In this document: in pieces, positions 37,420 through 46,805 of the stretch
Position numbering within the stretch: the first letter of the stretch is position 1
Layout: every line of letters begins with the position of its first letter
Source of the DNA: Neorhizobium tomejilense
GTDB taxonomy: Bacteria > Pseudomonadota > Alphaproteobacteria > Rhizobiales > Rhizobiaceae
Direction of reading: 5' to 3'
Length of the DNA stretch: 64,000 bases
Assembly (NCBI GenBank): GCA_002968845.1
Contig: PVBG01000005.1
Coordinates: 1 to 64,000, forward strand
Program-made: the position numbers and the translations under genes
Notes under the pieces: model-generated
The model's database searches: none
What the model saw: only the letters and a program-made list of their open reading frames with translations
What the model was told of the DNA's origin: nothing

Positions 37420-38568
37420 TCAGGTGTTCCGGCCGAGTGCGCGTTCCATGCGGCTCAGGCCCTCCTCGAGAAGGGCGCGCGGGCATCCGAAGTTGACGCG
37501 GACGAAGTTGCCGTAGGCCGCGCCGAAGTCCGATCCGGCATTGAAACCGACCTTGCCGTGCTCGAGGAAATAGCTCTGAGCATCCGGTTCCAGACCGAGT
37601 TCCGTGCAGTCGAGCCAGGCGAGGAACGTGCCTTCCGAGGGGATGAGCTTGATCTGGGGAAACCGGCGCGCGATTTCGGCGGACAGATAATCGCGGTTCG
37701 CCTCGATGTAGGTGAGCATCCGGGTCTTCCAGTCGCCGGCCTTCGAAAAGGCCGCCAGTGTCGCTTCAAGCCCGATGATATTGGCGTTGTCGACCATTCC
37801 GAGGCGTGCCTGGTTGAACTTTTCGCGGATCGCCTTGTTGCCGATGATCGCGAAGGCGGTCTTGAGGCCGGCGATATTGTAGGTCTTGCTGGCGGCCATC
37901 AGGGTGATCGTGCGGTTTGCGGCGTCTTCCGAAAGCGCGGCGATCGGCACGTGGCGGCGGCCGTCGAACAGGAGGTCGCAATGGATCTCGTCGGAGATGA
38001 TCAGCGTATCATTCTGGCGGCAGAGGTCGGCGATCGTCTTCAGTTCCTCCGCCGTGAATACCTTGCCTGTCGGGTTCTGCGGGTTGCAGAAAAGAAGCGC
38101 CTTTGACTTCGCCAGCTCCGCGGCCAGAACGTCGGTGTCCATCACATGGCCTTCGGCGGTCGGCAAAAGCGGCGCTTCGCGGCGGACAAGGTTCCAGTCC
38201 GCCGGGGCTTCGAGGATCGGACGATAGACCGGCGGCTGAACCAGCACGCCGTCGCCGGGCTTGAGCATCGCGTGCAGCGCCATGTTGAAACCTGGAACGA
38301 CGCCCGGAAGGAAGACGATCTCGTCCGGCGAGACCGTCCAACCGTATTTTTCCTGCATGTCGGCAACGATCCGAGTGCGCAACTCGTCGCGGGCGACGCC
38401 GTAGCCGAGCATCGGATGCTCGAGCCGGTTGCGGATGGCATCGACGATCTCCGGTGCCGCGGGGAAGTCCATGTCGGCGACCCACATGGGCAGCACGTCG
38501 TCCGGATACTTGCTCCACTTCGAGCTGCCGGTGCCCCGGCGTTCGTGCACCGCATCGAAATCGGTCAT
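37420..38568 (-). CDS. PatB/MalY-type PLP aminotransferase or C-S lyase
   Basis: 382 residues, fold type I PLP enzyme of the MalY/PatB group. Visible are MWVADMDFPAAPEI near the start, NPQNPTGKVF, SDEIHCDL and the PLP lysine in AASKTYNIAGLK. Family members act as cystathionine beta-lyase or cysteine-S-conjugate beta-lyase. The start is ATG at 38568; a longer frame upstream has no supporting site. It is a stand-alone minus-strand gene, convergent with rhaI. Confidence 0.88.
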   Translation of the reverse strand: MTDFDAVHERRGTGSSKWSKYPDDVLPMWVADMDFPAAPEIVDAIRNRLEHPMLGYGVARDELRTRIVADMQEKYGWTVSPDEIVFLPGVVPGFNMALHAMLKPGDGVLVQPPVYRPILEAPADWNLVRREAPLLPTAEGHVMDTDVLAAELAKSKALLFCNPQNPTGKVFTAEELKTIADLCRQNDTLIISDEIHCDLLFDGRRHVPIAALSEDAANRTITLMAASKTYNIAGLKTAFAIIGNKAIREKFNQARLGMVDNANIIGLEATLAAFSKAGDWKTRMLTYIEANRDYLSAEIARRFPQIKLIPSEGTFLAWLDCTELGLEPDAQSYFLEHGKVGFNAGSDFGAAYGNFVRVNFGCPRALLEEGLSRMERALGRNT

Positions 38569-38806
38569 GCTTTCAAATCCCCTGTTATCATTCTGCCGGT
38601 CGGAGCGATCGGCCATCCTCATCTCGTCGCCGGCCGCGAACCGGGCAAGGCGCGAAATCAGCTCCCGTTGTCCCCAACCGGCCGCGCGCCTGTCAACGCC
38701 TTTCTTTGCGTAACCGGCAAGCGCAGAGCCTGGCGCTTGTCCCGGCGAGGGAGCGAGCAGCCTGCTTCGGTCATTTGGGATGAGGCGGATCGATCTGGTG
38801 GAAAGC

Positions 38807-39052
38807 TCAGGCACGGATCAGGATATGCGCTTCCATAGCAGCGTCGACGAAGGCCTTTCTGGCTTCTTCAGGCTTGCGCTTTCCGGCATCCACCGCGGCG
38901 CAGACTTCGAGCGCCCGGTCGAGGGCCGTGCCATCCTCTACCGGCCAGTCTTCGATCATCGCCCATGCCGCGGCCTGCGTCGTTTCGATCGCGGTTTCGG
39001 CCGGCGGCTCGCCGATCGATATGACGACCGGCTTGTTCCAAGGCGTATTCAT
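38807..39052 (-). CDS. DUF982 domain small protein
   Basis: 81 residues. The pattern ...AAWAMIEDWPVEDGTALDRALEVCAAVDAGKRKPEEARKAFVDAA fits the DUF982 family, which is expanded in Rhizobiales and has no known function. It has no membrane segment or signal peptide. The ribosome binding site before the ATG at 39052 is poor. Confidence 0.75.
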   Translation of the reverse strand: MNTPWNKPVVISIGEPPAETAIETTQAAAWAMIEDWPVEDGTALDRALEVCAAVDAGKRKPEEARKAFVDAAMEAHILIRA

Positions 39053-39157
39053 TCTGTTCGGCGTCCCGTCTCGTCCATGCCGGTCTCATAGACCGATTTG
39101 ACTGCCGTGGCGAGGGTCGGCAGTCGGCGATGCGAGAAAGAAGGAGGGCTGCTCTAT

Positions 39158-40315
39158 CTAGAGCAACCCACGGGCAGCGAGGTTCTTCATCAGTGCCGAG
39201 ATGCCGAAACTCCAGGGAGGGCATTCGGTCGAGAGGCGTACCGTGTTGCGCAGCGTGCCGAGGCCCGGAGACGAAATTTCGACGATGTCGCCGATCTTGT
39301 GGGTAAAGCCCTGGTTCGGCACGTCGCGGTCCTCGGTCGGTGCAAACAGCGTGCCGAGAAACAGCATGAAGCCGTCGGGATACTGATGATGTTCGCCGCA
39401 CGTATGATTGACGAGGTCGAGCGGGTCGCGGCTGATCTGCGACATCGAGCTCTTGCCGTTGAGGACATATCCCTCCGGCCCGGTCACGCGCAGGTCGAGT
39501 TCGGCATTGCGGACATCGTCCAATCCGTAACCCTCATCGAAGAGGCGGATGAAAGGCCCGATCGAGCAGGAGGCATTGTTGTCCTTTGCCTTGCCGAGCA
39601 GAAGCGCCGAGCGCCCCTCGACGTCGCGCAGGTTGACGTCGTTGCCGAGTGTCGCTCCCTTGATTTCGCCCTGGCTGTTGACCGCCAGCACGATTTCGGG
39701 CTCGGGGTTGTTCCATGTCGATACGGGATGGAGGCCGACATCCGCGCCCCAGCCGACCGAGGAAAGCACCGGCGCCTTGGTGAAGACTTCAGCATCAGGG
39801 CCGATTCCGACTTCGAGATATTGCGACCACATGCCCTCCCTGATCAGCGCTTTCTTGACGCTTGCGGATTGCGGGGAGCCGGCCTTCAGGTCCTTGAGGC
39901 TGCCGCCGATGATCGTGCTGACGGTCTGCCGGATGGCGGCCGCCCTGTCCGGATTGCCGGCTGCCTTCTCCTCGATGACGCGCTCGATCATCGATTGCGC
40001 GAACGTCACGCCGCAGGCCTTGATCGCCTGGAGATCGACGGGCGCCAGCAGATGGGGACGCGACGGATCGGGTCTGCCCGTGCTGTTCCTGGCAAGGTCT
40101 TCCAATGTGCCGATGACCGGGCCGGCGGCGTTTCGGACAAATTCCGCAACATCGGCGCGCTCCAGAAGCGCGCTGAGGGTCGGGGCTTCCTTGCTGGTGA
40201 TATCGACCAGGGCACCGTCACGCAGGGTGACGACGCTCGGGCCCGAAACAGCAGGATTCCAGACGCGGCCGACAAAAAGCCCGTTGGCAAACGTATCGAT
40301 GAGATTGTCGGTCAT
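39158..40315 (-). CDS. Fumarylacetoacetate hydrolase-family protein
   Basis: 385 residues. The FAH-type C-terminal half has EPEIVLAVNSQGEIKGATLGNDVNLRDVEGRSALLLGKAKD, with Glu and Asp residues placed as expected for metal binding. The family hydrolyses C-C bonds or dehydrates 2-keto-3-deoxy acids. ATG at 40315 follows GGGAGGAG. It is divergent from the binding-protein gene at 40685, so it may process what that transporter imports, for example as a 2-keto-3-deoxy-acid hydratase or hydrolase. Confidence 0.82.
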   Translation of the reverse strand: MTDNLIDTFANGLFVGRVWNPAVSGPSVVTLRDGALVDITSKEAPTLSALLERADVAEFVRNAAGPVIGTLEDLARNSTGRPDPSRPHLLAPVDLQAIKACGVTFAQSMIERVIEEKAAGNPDRAAAIRQTVSTIIGGSLKDLKAGSPQSASVKKALIREGMWSQYLEVGIGPDAEVFTKAPVLSSVGWGADVGLHPVSTWNNPEPEIVLAVNSQGEIKGATLGNDVNLRDVEGRSALLLGKAKDNNASCSIGPFIRLFDEGYGLDDVRNAELDLRVTGPEGYVLNGKSSMSQISRDPLDLVNHTCGEHHQYPDGFMLFLGTLFAPTEDRDVPNQGFTHKIGDIVEISSPGLGTLRNTVRLSTECPPWSFGISALMKNLAARGLL

Positions 40316-40606
40316 GCTGGTGTATCTCCTCCCGTTAGATGTGGCCGAACGGGCCACTCTATCTTGTCTTGTTCTGCCGATTGGCGCGAAGCCGGTTTCC
40401 AGCTCGCAGCCAAGGCTGTGTGTTTTCGCTGTCGAAGACGCATTCGTCCAGCCCCAGGCGACAAATTAGATCGAGATTTTGTGGAGGCGCCGTCGCGTCG
40501 CACTGCCGATCGAGGAACTCCCCAAACCACCTCGGCTGAAACCTCTCGGCGTTGGAGTTGCAAATCCGGTTCTCAGCGGCGGCCGCTGCTCGTCGCTACC
40601 TCCCCA

Positions 40607-40654
40607 TTGACAGGGCATTTGCGTTCTGTATTCTGTTATAAAACCTTATATAAC
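40607..40654 (+). promoter_or_regulatory. Promoter with GTTATA/TATAAC operator
   Basis: TTGACA (40607-40612), a 16-bp spacer and TATTCT (40629-40634) lie about 50 bp before the binding-protein ATG. Immediately downstream GTTATA (40635-40640) and TATAAC (40649-40654) form an inverted repeat where a repressor could block transcription. Bases 40316-40606 of this 369-bp gap contain nothing I can identify. The IclR protein at 45863-46696 is the candidate binder. Confidence 0.5.
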
Positions 40655-40684
40655 ATAATTGTGGAACAAAAACGGGAGACTATC

Positions 40685-42211
40685 ATGAAGCTGAAGCTTG
40701 CATTCCTTGTTGCAACCGCGCTCGTCGCCACGCCGTCATTCCTGATGGCGCAGGAGAAGGGCGGCGTCATCAACGTCGCGACCATCGGCGAGCCGCCGAC
40801 GCTCGATCCGATGACGTCGACGGCCGACCTTGTTGGTATCGTTACGCAGCACATTTTCGAGACGCTCTATACGTTCGACAAGAAGTGGGGCGTCACGCCG
40901 CTTCTCGCGGAAAGCCTGCCTGCGGTCAGCGACGACGGCAAAACCTATACGGTCAAGCTGCGCACCGGCATCAAATTCCATGACGGCAGCGACATGACCT
41001 CGGAAGATGTCGTCGCCTCGCTCACCCGCTGGACCAAGCTCGCCTCGCGCGGCAAGCAGGCCGCCGGTTTCATCGAGTCCGTCTCCGCCGCCGATCCGGC
41101 GACCGTAACGATCAAGCTGAAGCAGCCCTATGCGCCGCTCGTCTCGCTGCTCGCCTTCAACAATTCCGCTGCAATCATCATCCCGGCTGAAAAGCAGGCC
41201 GATACGATGACCGACTTTGCCGGTACTGGACCCTATATGCTGAAGGAGCGCAAGGCGGATCAGTATATCCAGCTCGTCCGCTTCAAGGACTACAAGCCGC
41301 GTTCGGGCGGGAGCGATGGTTATGGCGGCGCCCGCCACCAGTATCTCGACGAGATCCGTTTCGTGCCGGTTCCGGACCCGAACACCCGCGTGGAAGCTGC
41401 CGTTTCCGGCCAGTACGATTATATCGATTCCCTGCCGGTCGAATCCTTCGACAAGCTGAAGGCCTCAAAGGCCACCCAGCCGCTGCTCCTGAAGCCGTTC
41501 GGCTATCCAGTCTTCGTCTTCAACACCGCAGAAGGCGCCGCCAAGAGCCTTGGCGTGCGAAAGGCGATCCGCCAGGCGCTCAGCATGGAAGACATGCTGG
41601 CTGCCGCCTTCGGCAGCAAGGATTTCTACGCCCTCAACGGCAACATCTACCCGGCCTCCTTCAGCTGGAGCACGGATGCCGGCGTGAAAGGCAACTATAA
41701 CGCCGCCGATCCGGAAGGTGCTGCTGCTGCCGCCAAGGCTGCGGGTTATGACGGCAAGCCGATCCGCATCCTGACCAGCCGCCAGTACGAGTTCCACTAC
41801 AAGATGGCGCAGGTCGCCGCCGAGTATCTGAAGCTCGCCGGCTTTGCGGTCGACATGCAGGTGGTCGACTGGGCAACGCTTACCCAGCGCCGCACCGACA
41901 AGGCGCTCTGGGACATCTACATCACCCACAGCCCTTTCCTGCCGGAGCCGGCACTGATCGGTTCTTTGGCGCCGAGCTCGCCGGGCTGGTGGGATACACC
42001 TGCCAGAAAGGCGGCCGTTGACGCTTTCTCGGCAGAGTCGGATCCGAAGAAGCGCGTCGAGCTCTGGGCCAATGTCCAGAAGGCCCTGTATGACGAGGCG
42101 CCTTTCATGAAGATCGGCGATTTCAACGCGGTTTCCGCGATCTCGACCAAGCTTCAGGGCGTCGATCCGGCTCCGTGGCCCTATTTCTGGAATGCATCGA
42201 TCAAGAAGTAA
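40685..42211 (+). CDS. ABC transporter substrate-binding protein, family 5
   Basis: 508 residues with a Sec signal peptide (KLKLAFLVATALVATPSFLMAQ). The mature part has GEPPTLDPMTSTADLVG, the MTSEDVVASLTRW block and SLGVRKAIRQALSMEDM, all typical of SBP_bac_5. ATG at 40685 follows CGGGAGAC. The open frame extends far upstream, but that part only overlaps the opposite-strand FAH gene. Two permease genes follow; the ATPases are encoded at 48033. Confidence 0.92.
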   Translation: MKLKLAFLVATALVATPSFLMAQEKGGVINVATIGEPPTLDPMTSTADLVGIVTQHIFETLYTFDKKWGVTPLLAESLPAVSDDGKTYTVKLRTGIKFHDGSDMTSEDVVASLTRWTKLASRGKQAAGFIESVSAADPATVTIKLKQPYAPLVSLLAFNNSAAIIIPAEKQADTMTDFAGTGPYMLKERKADQYIQLVRFKDYKPRSGGSDGYGGARHQYLDEIRFVPVPDPNTRVEAAVSGQYDYIDSLPVESFDKLKASKATQPLLLKPFGYPVFVFNTAEGAAKSLGVRKAIRQALSMEDMLAAAFGSKDFYALNGNIYPASFSWSTDAGVKGNYNAADPEGAAAAAKAAGYDGKPIRILTSRQYEFHYKMAQVAAEYLKLAGFAVDMQVVDWATLTQRRTDKALWDIYITHSPFLPEPALIGSLAPSSPGWWDTPARKAAVDAFSAESDPKKRVELWANVQKALYDEAPFMKIGDFNAVSAISTKLQGVDPAPWPYFWNASIKK

Positions 42212-42299
42212 TAATCCTCTTAAGGGATCGGATGCCGGTTTACGGACCGGCATCCGTCTTCGATGATGTCCGCAATGCCGGACACAGGAACACCTTCGT

Positions 42300-43241
42300 A
42301 TGATACGCTATATCCTTCAACGCCTTGCCGGCATGATCGTGGTGATGTTCCTCGTCGTCACGATCGTCTTCGTGATCGTTCGGGTGACGCCCGGTGATCC
42401 GGCCGCGGTCATGCTCGGACCGGATGCCACGGCCGAGGACGTCGCCGAATTGCGCACGCGTCTCGGCCTCGATCAGTCGATCGCGGTTCAATATGTCTTC
42501 TATATCGGCCAGCTTCTGAGGGGTGACCTCGGCCAGTCGATATTTCTCAACATGCCGGTGACGTCAGCGCTTCTCGACCGCGCCGAACCGACATTTTTCC
42601 TGACGATTTTCTCGTTGGCGATTGCCAGCGTCATCGCGCTGCCGATCGGCATTTATGCCGCCTATCGGCGCGGGTCCTCCGTCGACCAGGCCGCGACGAC
42701 GGCCGCAATGCTGGCTGCCAGCATTCCGAGCTTCTGGCTCGGTCTCATCCTGATGCAGTTCTTCGCCGTGCGGATGAATTTCTTTCCGGTTTCCGGCTAT
42801 GGCGGGCCGGGCGCCAGCTTTGCAGAGCGCATGTATCACCTGACATTGCCGGCCTTCGCGCTCGGCCTCGTCTCCTCGGCGCTGATCCTGCGTTTTACCC
42901 GCGCCTCGATGCTCGACGTGCTCGGCGACGATTATATCCGCACCGCCCGCGCGAAGGGGCTGATCGAGCGGCGGGTCGTGCTGAAACATGCGCTGAAGAA
43001 CGCGCTGATCCCGATCCTCACAGTGCTTGGCCTCACCGCCGCCGTGCTGATCTCCGGTGCCGTCGTCACCGAAACCGTGTTCGGCCTGCCGGGCGTCGGC
43101 AATCTGGTGGTCTCGGCGGTGCTGCGGCGTGACTACCCCGTCATCCAGGGCGCGCTGCTCGTCATCGCCGCCCTCTATGTCCTGATCAATTTCGCGATCG
43201 ACATGCTCTATCTGCTGGTCGATCCAAGGGTGCGCTACTGA
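42300..43241 (+). CDS. Peptide-type ABC transporter permease (DppB-like)
   Basis: 313 residues; N-terminal ILQRLAGMIVVMFLVVTIVFVIVRVTPGDPA, six predicted membrane segments and an EAA loop (YIRTARAKGLIERRVVLKHALKNALIP). Its stop overlaps the next permease start by one base. It belongs with the binding protein at 40685 and the fused ATPase at 48033. Confidence 0.93.
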   Translation: MIRYILQRLAGMIVVMFLVVTIVFVIVRVTPGDPAAVMLGPDATAEDVAELRTRLGLDQSIAVQYVFYIGQLLRGDLGQSIFLNMPVTSALLDRAEPTFFLTIFSLAIASVIALPIGIYAAYRRGSSVDQAATTAAMLAASIPSFWLGLILMQFFAVRMNFFPVSGYGGPGASFAERMYHLTLPAFALGLVSSALILRFTRASMLDVLGDDYIRTARAKGLIERRVVLKHALKNALIPILTVLGLTAAVLISGAVVTETVFGLPGVGNLVVSAVLRRDYPVIQGALLVIAALYVLINFAIDMLYLLVDPRVRY

Positions 43242-44113
43242 TGGCGGAGATTGTCACCACCAAACCAGCCGCGAGCGAAGGAGCCAAGTTCTTTCGCCGT
43301 TTCCTGAAACGCAAGACGGTCGCGCTCGGACTGATCGTCATCGTGGTCTTCGTCCTGCTTGCGGTTTTCGCGCCGTGGATCGCCCCCTATTCGCCTTCGA
43401 AACTGTCGATCGTCAACCGGCTGAAGCCGCCGAGCGAGATCTACTGGTTCGGCACCGACGAGTTCGGCCGCGACATCTTCTCGCGCACCATTTTTGCGGG
43501 GCGGCTGTCGCTGCTGGTCGGCGCTGCCGTCGTCAGCCTTTCGGCGATCATCGGCGTGACGCTCGGGCTGCTGGCCGGCTTCTTCCAGAAGCTCGATACG
43601 CCGATCGCCCGGCTGATCGACGCGATGATGGCCTTTCCGGATATCCTGCTCGCGATCGCGCTGGTCGCAGCGCTCGGGCCATCGCTGGTGACGGTGATCA
43701 TCGCGCTGTCGATCGTCTATTCCCCGCGGCTCGCCCGCATCGTCCGGGCCTCGACACTGGTGATCCGCGAACTCCCTTACGTGGAGGCGGCGAAGGCGCT
43801 GGGCATCTCGACCTTCCACATCATGACGCGGCACGTGCTGCGCAACCTCATATCGCCGATCCTGGTGCAGGGCACGTTCCTGTTCGCCAGCGCCATGCTC
43901 GCCGAAGCCGGACTTTCCTTCCTCGGCCTCGGTGTCAGCCCTGAAATACCGACCTGGGGAACCATGATCGCTGCCGGCCGCCAATATGTCGGCCAGGCAG
44001 ACTGGATGACCTATTTCCCGGGCTTTGCCATCATTCTTTCCGTCCTGTCGCTGCAGATGGTCGGCGACGGATTGCGGGACATGCTCGATCCAAGACTTCG
44101 AAAGGACCTCTAA
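43241..44113 (+). CDS. Peptide-type ABC transporter permease (DppC-like)
   Basis: 290 residues. The first membrane segment (VALGLIVIVVFVLLAVFAPWIAPYSP) is followed by IYWFGTDEFGRDIFSRTIFAGR, the DppC signature. The EAA loop is near YVEAAKALGISTFHIMTRHVLRN. The amidohydrolase gene begins at the base after the stop codon, so uptake and processing are translationally linked. Confidence 0.93.
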   Translation: MAEIVTTKPAASEGAKFFRRFLKRKTVALGLIVIVVFVLLAVFAPWIAPYSPSKLSIVNRLKPPSEIYWFGTDEFGRDIFSRTIFAGRLSLLVGAAVVSLSAIIGVTLGLLAGFFQKLDTPIARLIDAMMAFPDILLAIALVAALGPSLVTVIIALSIVYSPRLARIVRASTLVIRELPYVEAAKALGISTFHIMTRHVLRNLISPILVQGTFLFASAMLAEAGLSFLGLGVSPEIPTWGTMIAAGRQYVGQADWMTYFPGFAIILSVLSLQMVGDGLRDMLDPRLRKDL

Positions 44114-45322
44114 ATGACCGGTGAAAAAGCGGGCCAGCCGCTCCTCGTCACCAACGTGAAGCCAATGGCTTTCGGCGGCAATGCGGCCTCCGGCACGACC
44201 GATATCCTGGTCGGCGCCGACGGGCGGATTTCCGCTATCGGCTCGTCGCTCGCAGCACCTGCCGAGGCGATCCGCGTCGACGGCAAGGGCGCCTTCATCT
44301 CTCCCGGTTGGATCGACCTGCATGTGCATATCTGGCATGGCGGCACCGATATCTCGATCCGCCCATCGGAATGCGGCGCCGAGCGCGGCGTCACCACGCT
44401 GGTCGATGCCGGTTCTGCCGGCGAGGCCAATTTCCACGGTTTCCGCGAATATATCATCGAGCCGTCGAAGGAGCGCATCAAGGCGTTCCTGAACCTCGGT
44501 TCGATCGGCCTCGTCGCCTGCAACCGCGTCGCCGAACTGCGCGACATCCGCGACATCGATCTCGACCGCATCCTCGAATGTTATGCGCAGAACAAGGAAC
44601 ATATCGTTGGCATCAAGGTGCGGGCGAGCCATGTGATCACCGGTTCCTGGGGCGTCACGCCGGTCAAGCTCGGCAAGAAGATCGCCAAGATCCTGAAGGT
44701 GCCAATGATGGTGCATGTCGGCGAGCCGCCGGCGCTCTATGACGAGGTGCTTGAAATCCTCGGTCCCGGCGACGTCGTCACCCATTGCTTCAACGGCAAG
44801 GCCGGTTCGAGCATCATGGAAGACGAGGACCTCTACAATCTCGCCGAACGCTGCGCCGGCGAAGGGATCCGTCTCGACATCGGCCATGGCGGCGCGTCCT
44901 TCTCGTTCAAGGTGGCGGAGGCGGCGATCGCCCGCGGACTGCTGCCCTATTCGATCTCGACCGACCTGCACGGCCATTCGATGAACTTCCCGGTCTGGGA
45001 TCTGGCGACCACCATGTCCAAGCTTTTGTCGGTCGGCATGCCGTTCGACAAGGTGGTGGAAGCCGTCACCCATCACCCGGCTTCGGTTATCAAGCTTTCG
45101 ATGGAAAACCGGTTGTCGGTCGGCGAACGGGCCGATTTCACGATCTTCGATCTCATCGATGCCGATCTGGAAGCGACCGATTCCAACGGCGACGTCTCGC
45201 GCCTCCAGAAACTGTTCGAGCCGCGTTACGCGGTCATCGGTTCCGAGGCCATCACCGCCAGCCGCTACATCCCACGGGCCCGCAAGCTCGTCCGCCACAG
45301 CCACGGTTACTCGTGGCGCTGA
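44114..45322 (+). CDS. Amidohydrolase/deacetylase-family metallohydrolase
   Basis: 402 residues. It has the amidohydrolase superfamily HxH metal motif in IDLHVHIWHGG, a Lys in GIKVRASHV that may be the carboxylated bridging ligand, later His in HVGEPP and HCFNGK, and Asp in STDLHG. It resembles the group of Agrobacterium Atu3266 and Enterococcus EF0837, which cleave acyl groups from N-acyl or O-acyl substrates. The group is typically found next to SelA-like proteins, as here. It probably deacylates the imported compound. The natural substrate is unknown. Confidence 0.82.
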   Translation: MTGEKAGQPLLVTNVKPMAFGGNAASGTTDILVGADGRISAIGSSLAAPAEAIRVDGKGAFISPGWIDLHVHIWHGGTDISIRPSECGAERGVTTLVDAGSAGEANFHGFREYIIEPSKERIKAFLNLGSIGLVACNRVAELRDIRDIDLDRILECYAQNKEHIVGIKVRASHVITGSWGVTPVKLGKKIAKILKVPMMVHVGEPPALYDEVLEILGPGDVVTHCFNGKAGSSIMEDEDLYNLAERCAGEGIRLDIGHGGASFSFKVAEAAIARGLLPYSISTDLHGHSMNFPVWDLATTMSKLLSVGMPFDKVVEAVTHHPASVIKLSMENRLSVGERADFTIFDLIDADLEATDSNGDVSRLQKLFEPRYAVIGSEAITASRYIPRARKLVRHSHGYSWR

Positions 45323-45355
45323 GGCGTATCGTTAAATCGCATGACAGGAGTTGAC

Positions 45356-45853
45356 GTGAACACGTCTTCAGCAAAGGCCGCTCCAGCGGTACAGACACCT
45401 TACGATCGGCTGATCGCGCTCGGCATCAAGCTGCCGCCGCCGCCGCCGCCGATCGCCAATTTCGTCACGCATGTCCGTGAAGGCAACATGCTCTACCTCT
45501 CCGGCCAAGGGCCCCGCGAGGCGGATGGGCATCTGCATTCCGGCAAGGTGGGCGCCGATGTCAGCGTCGACCTCGCCTATCAGCATGCGCGGCTGGTGGG
45601 CATCAACCTGCTTGCCGTCATGCACGAGGCGCTCGGCGACCTTTCACGGGTGAAGCGGGTGGTGAAGCTGCTCGGCATGGTCAATGCCGTACCGGATTTC
45701 GAGGATCATCCGAGCGTCATCAATGGCTGCTCGGACCTCTTCATCTCGGTGTTCGGGGATGCGGGACAGCATGCCCGTTCGGCCGTCGGTTTCGGCTCGC
45801 TGCCAGGCAATATCACCGTGGAAATCGAGGCAATCGTCTCGCTGAACGACTAG
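45356..45853 (+). CDS. RidA (YjgF/YER057c/UK114) family protein
   Basis: 165 residues, longer than canonical RidA (about 130) through a Pro-rich N-terminal part (LPPPPPPIANF). The core has the family blocks YLSGQGP, SRVKRVVKLLGMVNAVPDFEDHP and GSLPGNITVEIEAIV. RidA hydrolyses reactive enamine/imine intermediates made by PLP enzymes, which suits the SelA-like and aminotransferase genes nearby. GTG at 45356 has AGGAG 5 bp upstream; an ATG at 45341 is possible. The canonical Arg105 environment is altered, so it belongs to a divergent subgroup. Confidence 0.85.
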   Translation: MNTSSAKAAPAVQTPYDRLIALGIKLPPPPPPIANFVTHVREGNMLYLSGQGPREADGHLHSGKVGADVSVDLAYQHARLVGINLLAVMHEALGDLSRVKRVVKLLGMVNAVPDFEDHPSVINGCSDLFISVFGDAGQHARSAVGFGSLPGNITVEIEAIVSLND

Positions 45854-45862
45854 GAGACAAGG

Positions 45863-46696
45863 TCAGTGGTTGCGCCAACCCATCAGCTTCTCGATCCGCT
45901 GGGCGGAAGCGCGGACATGTTCCGTATAGTGGTTCTCGTCGGACACGACTTTCTGTTCCGGCAGCACGATGGAAATGGTCGCAACGCACTCGCCGCTCCG
46001 GTCGCAGATTGGCGAAGCGATGCAGGCAACCGCATAATCGGACTCCGCCACCTGGATCGACAGCCGCTGCTCGAAGGCCTTGCCGGCCGAATCGGACAGC
46101 GTGCGCGCGTCGATCTCGGCGCGGCCGGTCGGCGAGGTACGGGCGCAGCGTTTGAAAAGCTCGATCCGCTCAGCCTCGGCCAAGTGCCCGACGAGAAGCC
46201 GGCCGGATGCCGTCCAGTTAAGCGGCACACGGGTGCCGACGCGCGAAGCGACCTGGTAATGGCTCGGGCCGTCCGCCATGGCGAGCACCAGCATATAATC
46301 ACCGTCGCGGCCGCAGACCTGCACGGTTTCGCCCGCCTGCCGGCAGAGGTCGTGCATCTCGTGGGTCGCGACGCTCATGAAATCCAGCGACCGGGCGTAG
46401 GCGAGGCCGTAGTGGTAGAGCCGGGCGCCAAGCCAGATCGTGCCGTCGGCATTGCGGGCGAGCATGTTCTTCCCGACCAGATCGTCGATGATCACGTAGA
46501 CGGTCGACAGCGGGGCCTTGACCGCCTTGGCAATCGCATAGGCGCCGGACGGCGCACCCGTTTCGTAGAGATAGTCGATCACCTGCAATGCGCGGTCGAT
46601 GCCGCTCACGCGCGAGCGGCGCGCGCCCTTGGCTTCCGTTTCCACGTCGGAACCGGCGTCAACGGAGAGGTCTGCGGATGAAGTCTTGGCGTCCAA
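45863..46696 (-). CDS. IclR-family transcriptional regulator
   Basis: 277 residues from a TTG start at 46696, with GGGGGA about 8 bp upstream. The N-terminal winged helix is around IDRALQVIDYLYETGAPSGAYAIAKAVKAPLSTVYVIIDDLV. An effector domain with NWTASGRLLVGHL and ESDYAVACIASPI follows. It stands between RidA (convergent) and the SelA-like gene (divergent), inside the transporter locus, and is its probable regulator. Confidence 0.88.
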   Translation of the reverse strand: MDAKTSSADLSVDAGSDVETEAKGARRSRVSGIDRALQVIDYLYETGAPSGAYAIAKAVKAPLSTVYVIIDDLVGKNMLARNADGTIWLGARLYHYGLAYARSLDFMSVATHEMHDLCRQAGETVQVCGRDGDYMLVLAMADGPSHYQVASRVGTRVPLNWTASGRLLVGHLAEAERIELFKRCARTSPTGRAEIDARTLSDSAGKAFEQRLSIQVAESDYAVACIASPICDRSGECVATISIVLPEQKVVSDENHYTEHVRASAQRIEKLMGWRNH

Positions 46697-46805
46697 CTCG
46701 ATGTTCCCCCGTGGGGCTCCTCGTGTGATTTCGAGAGGCTATTACATTACTATGGCATAGCTGTCGATGGCAATTCGCCGTCGGCCGTTAATTTGGAGAA
46801 TGACA

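Noticed and set aside
39098..40684. Upstream in-frame extension of the binding-protein gene
   Set aside because: It overlaps the FAH-family gene on the other strand. The real start at 40685 has a signal peptide and ribosome binding site.
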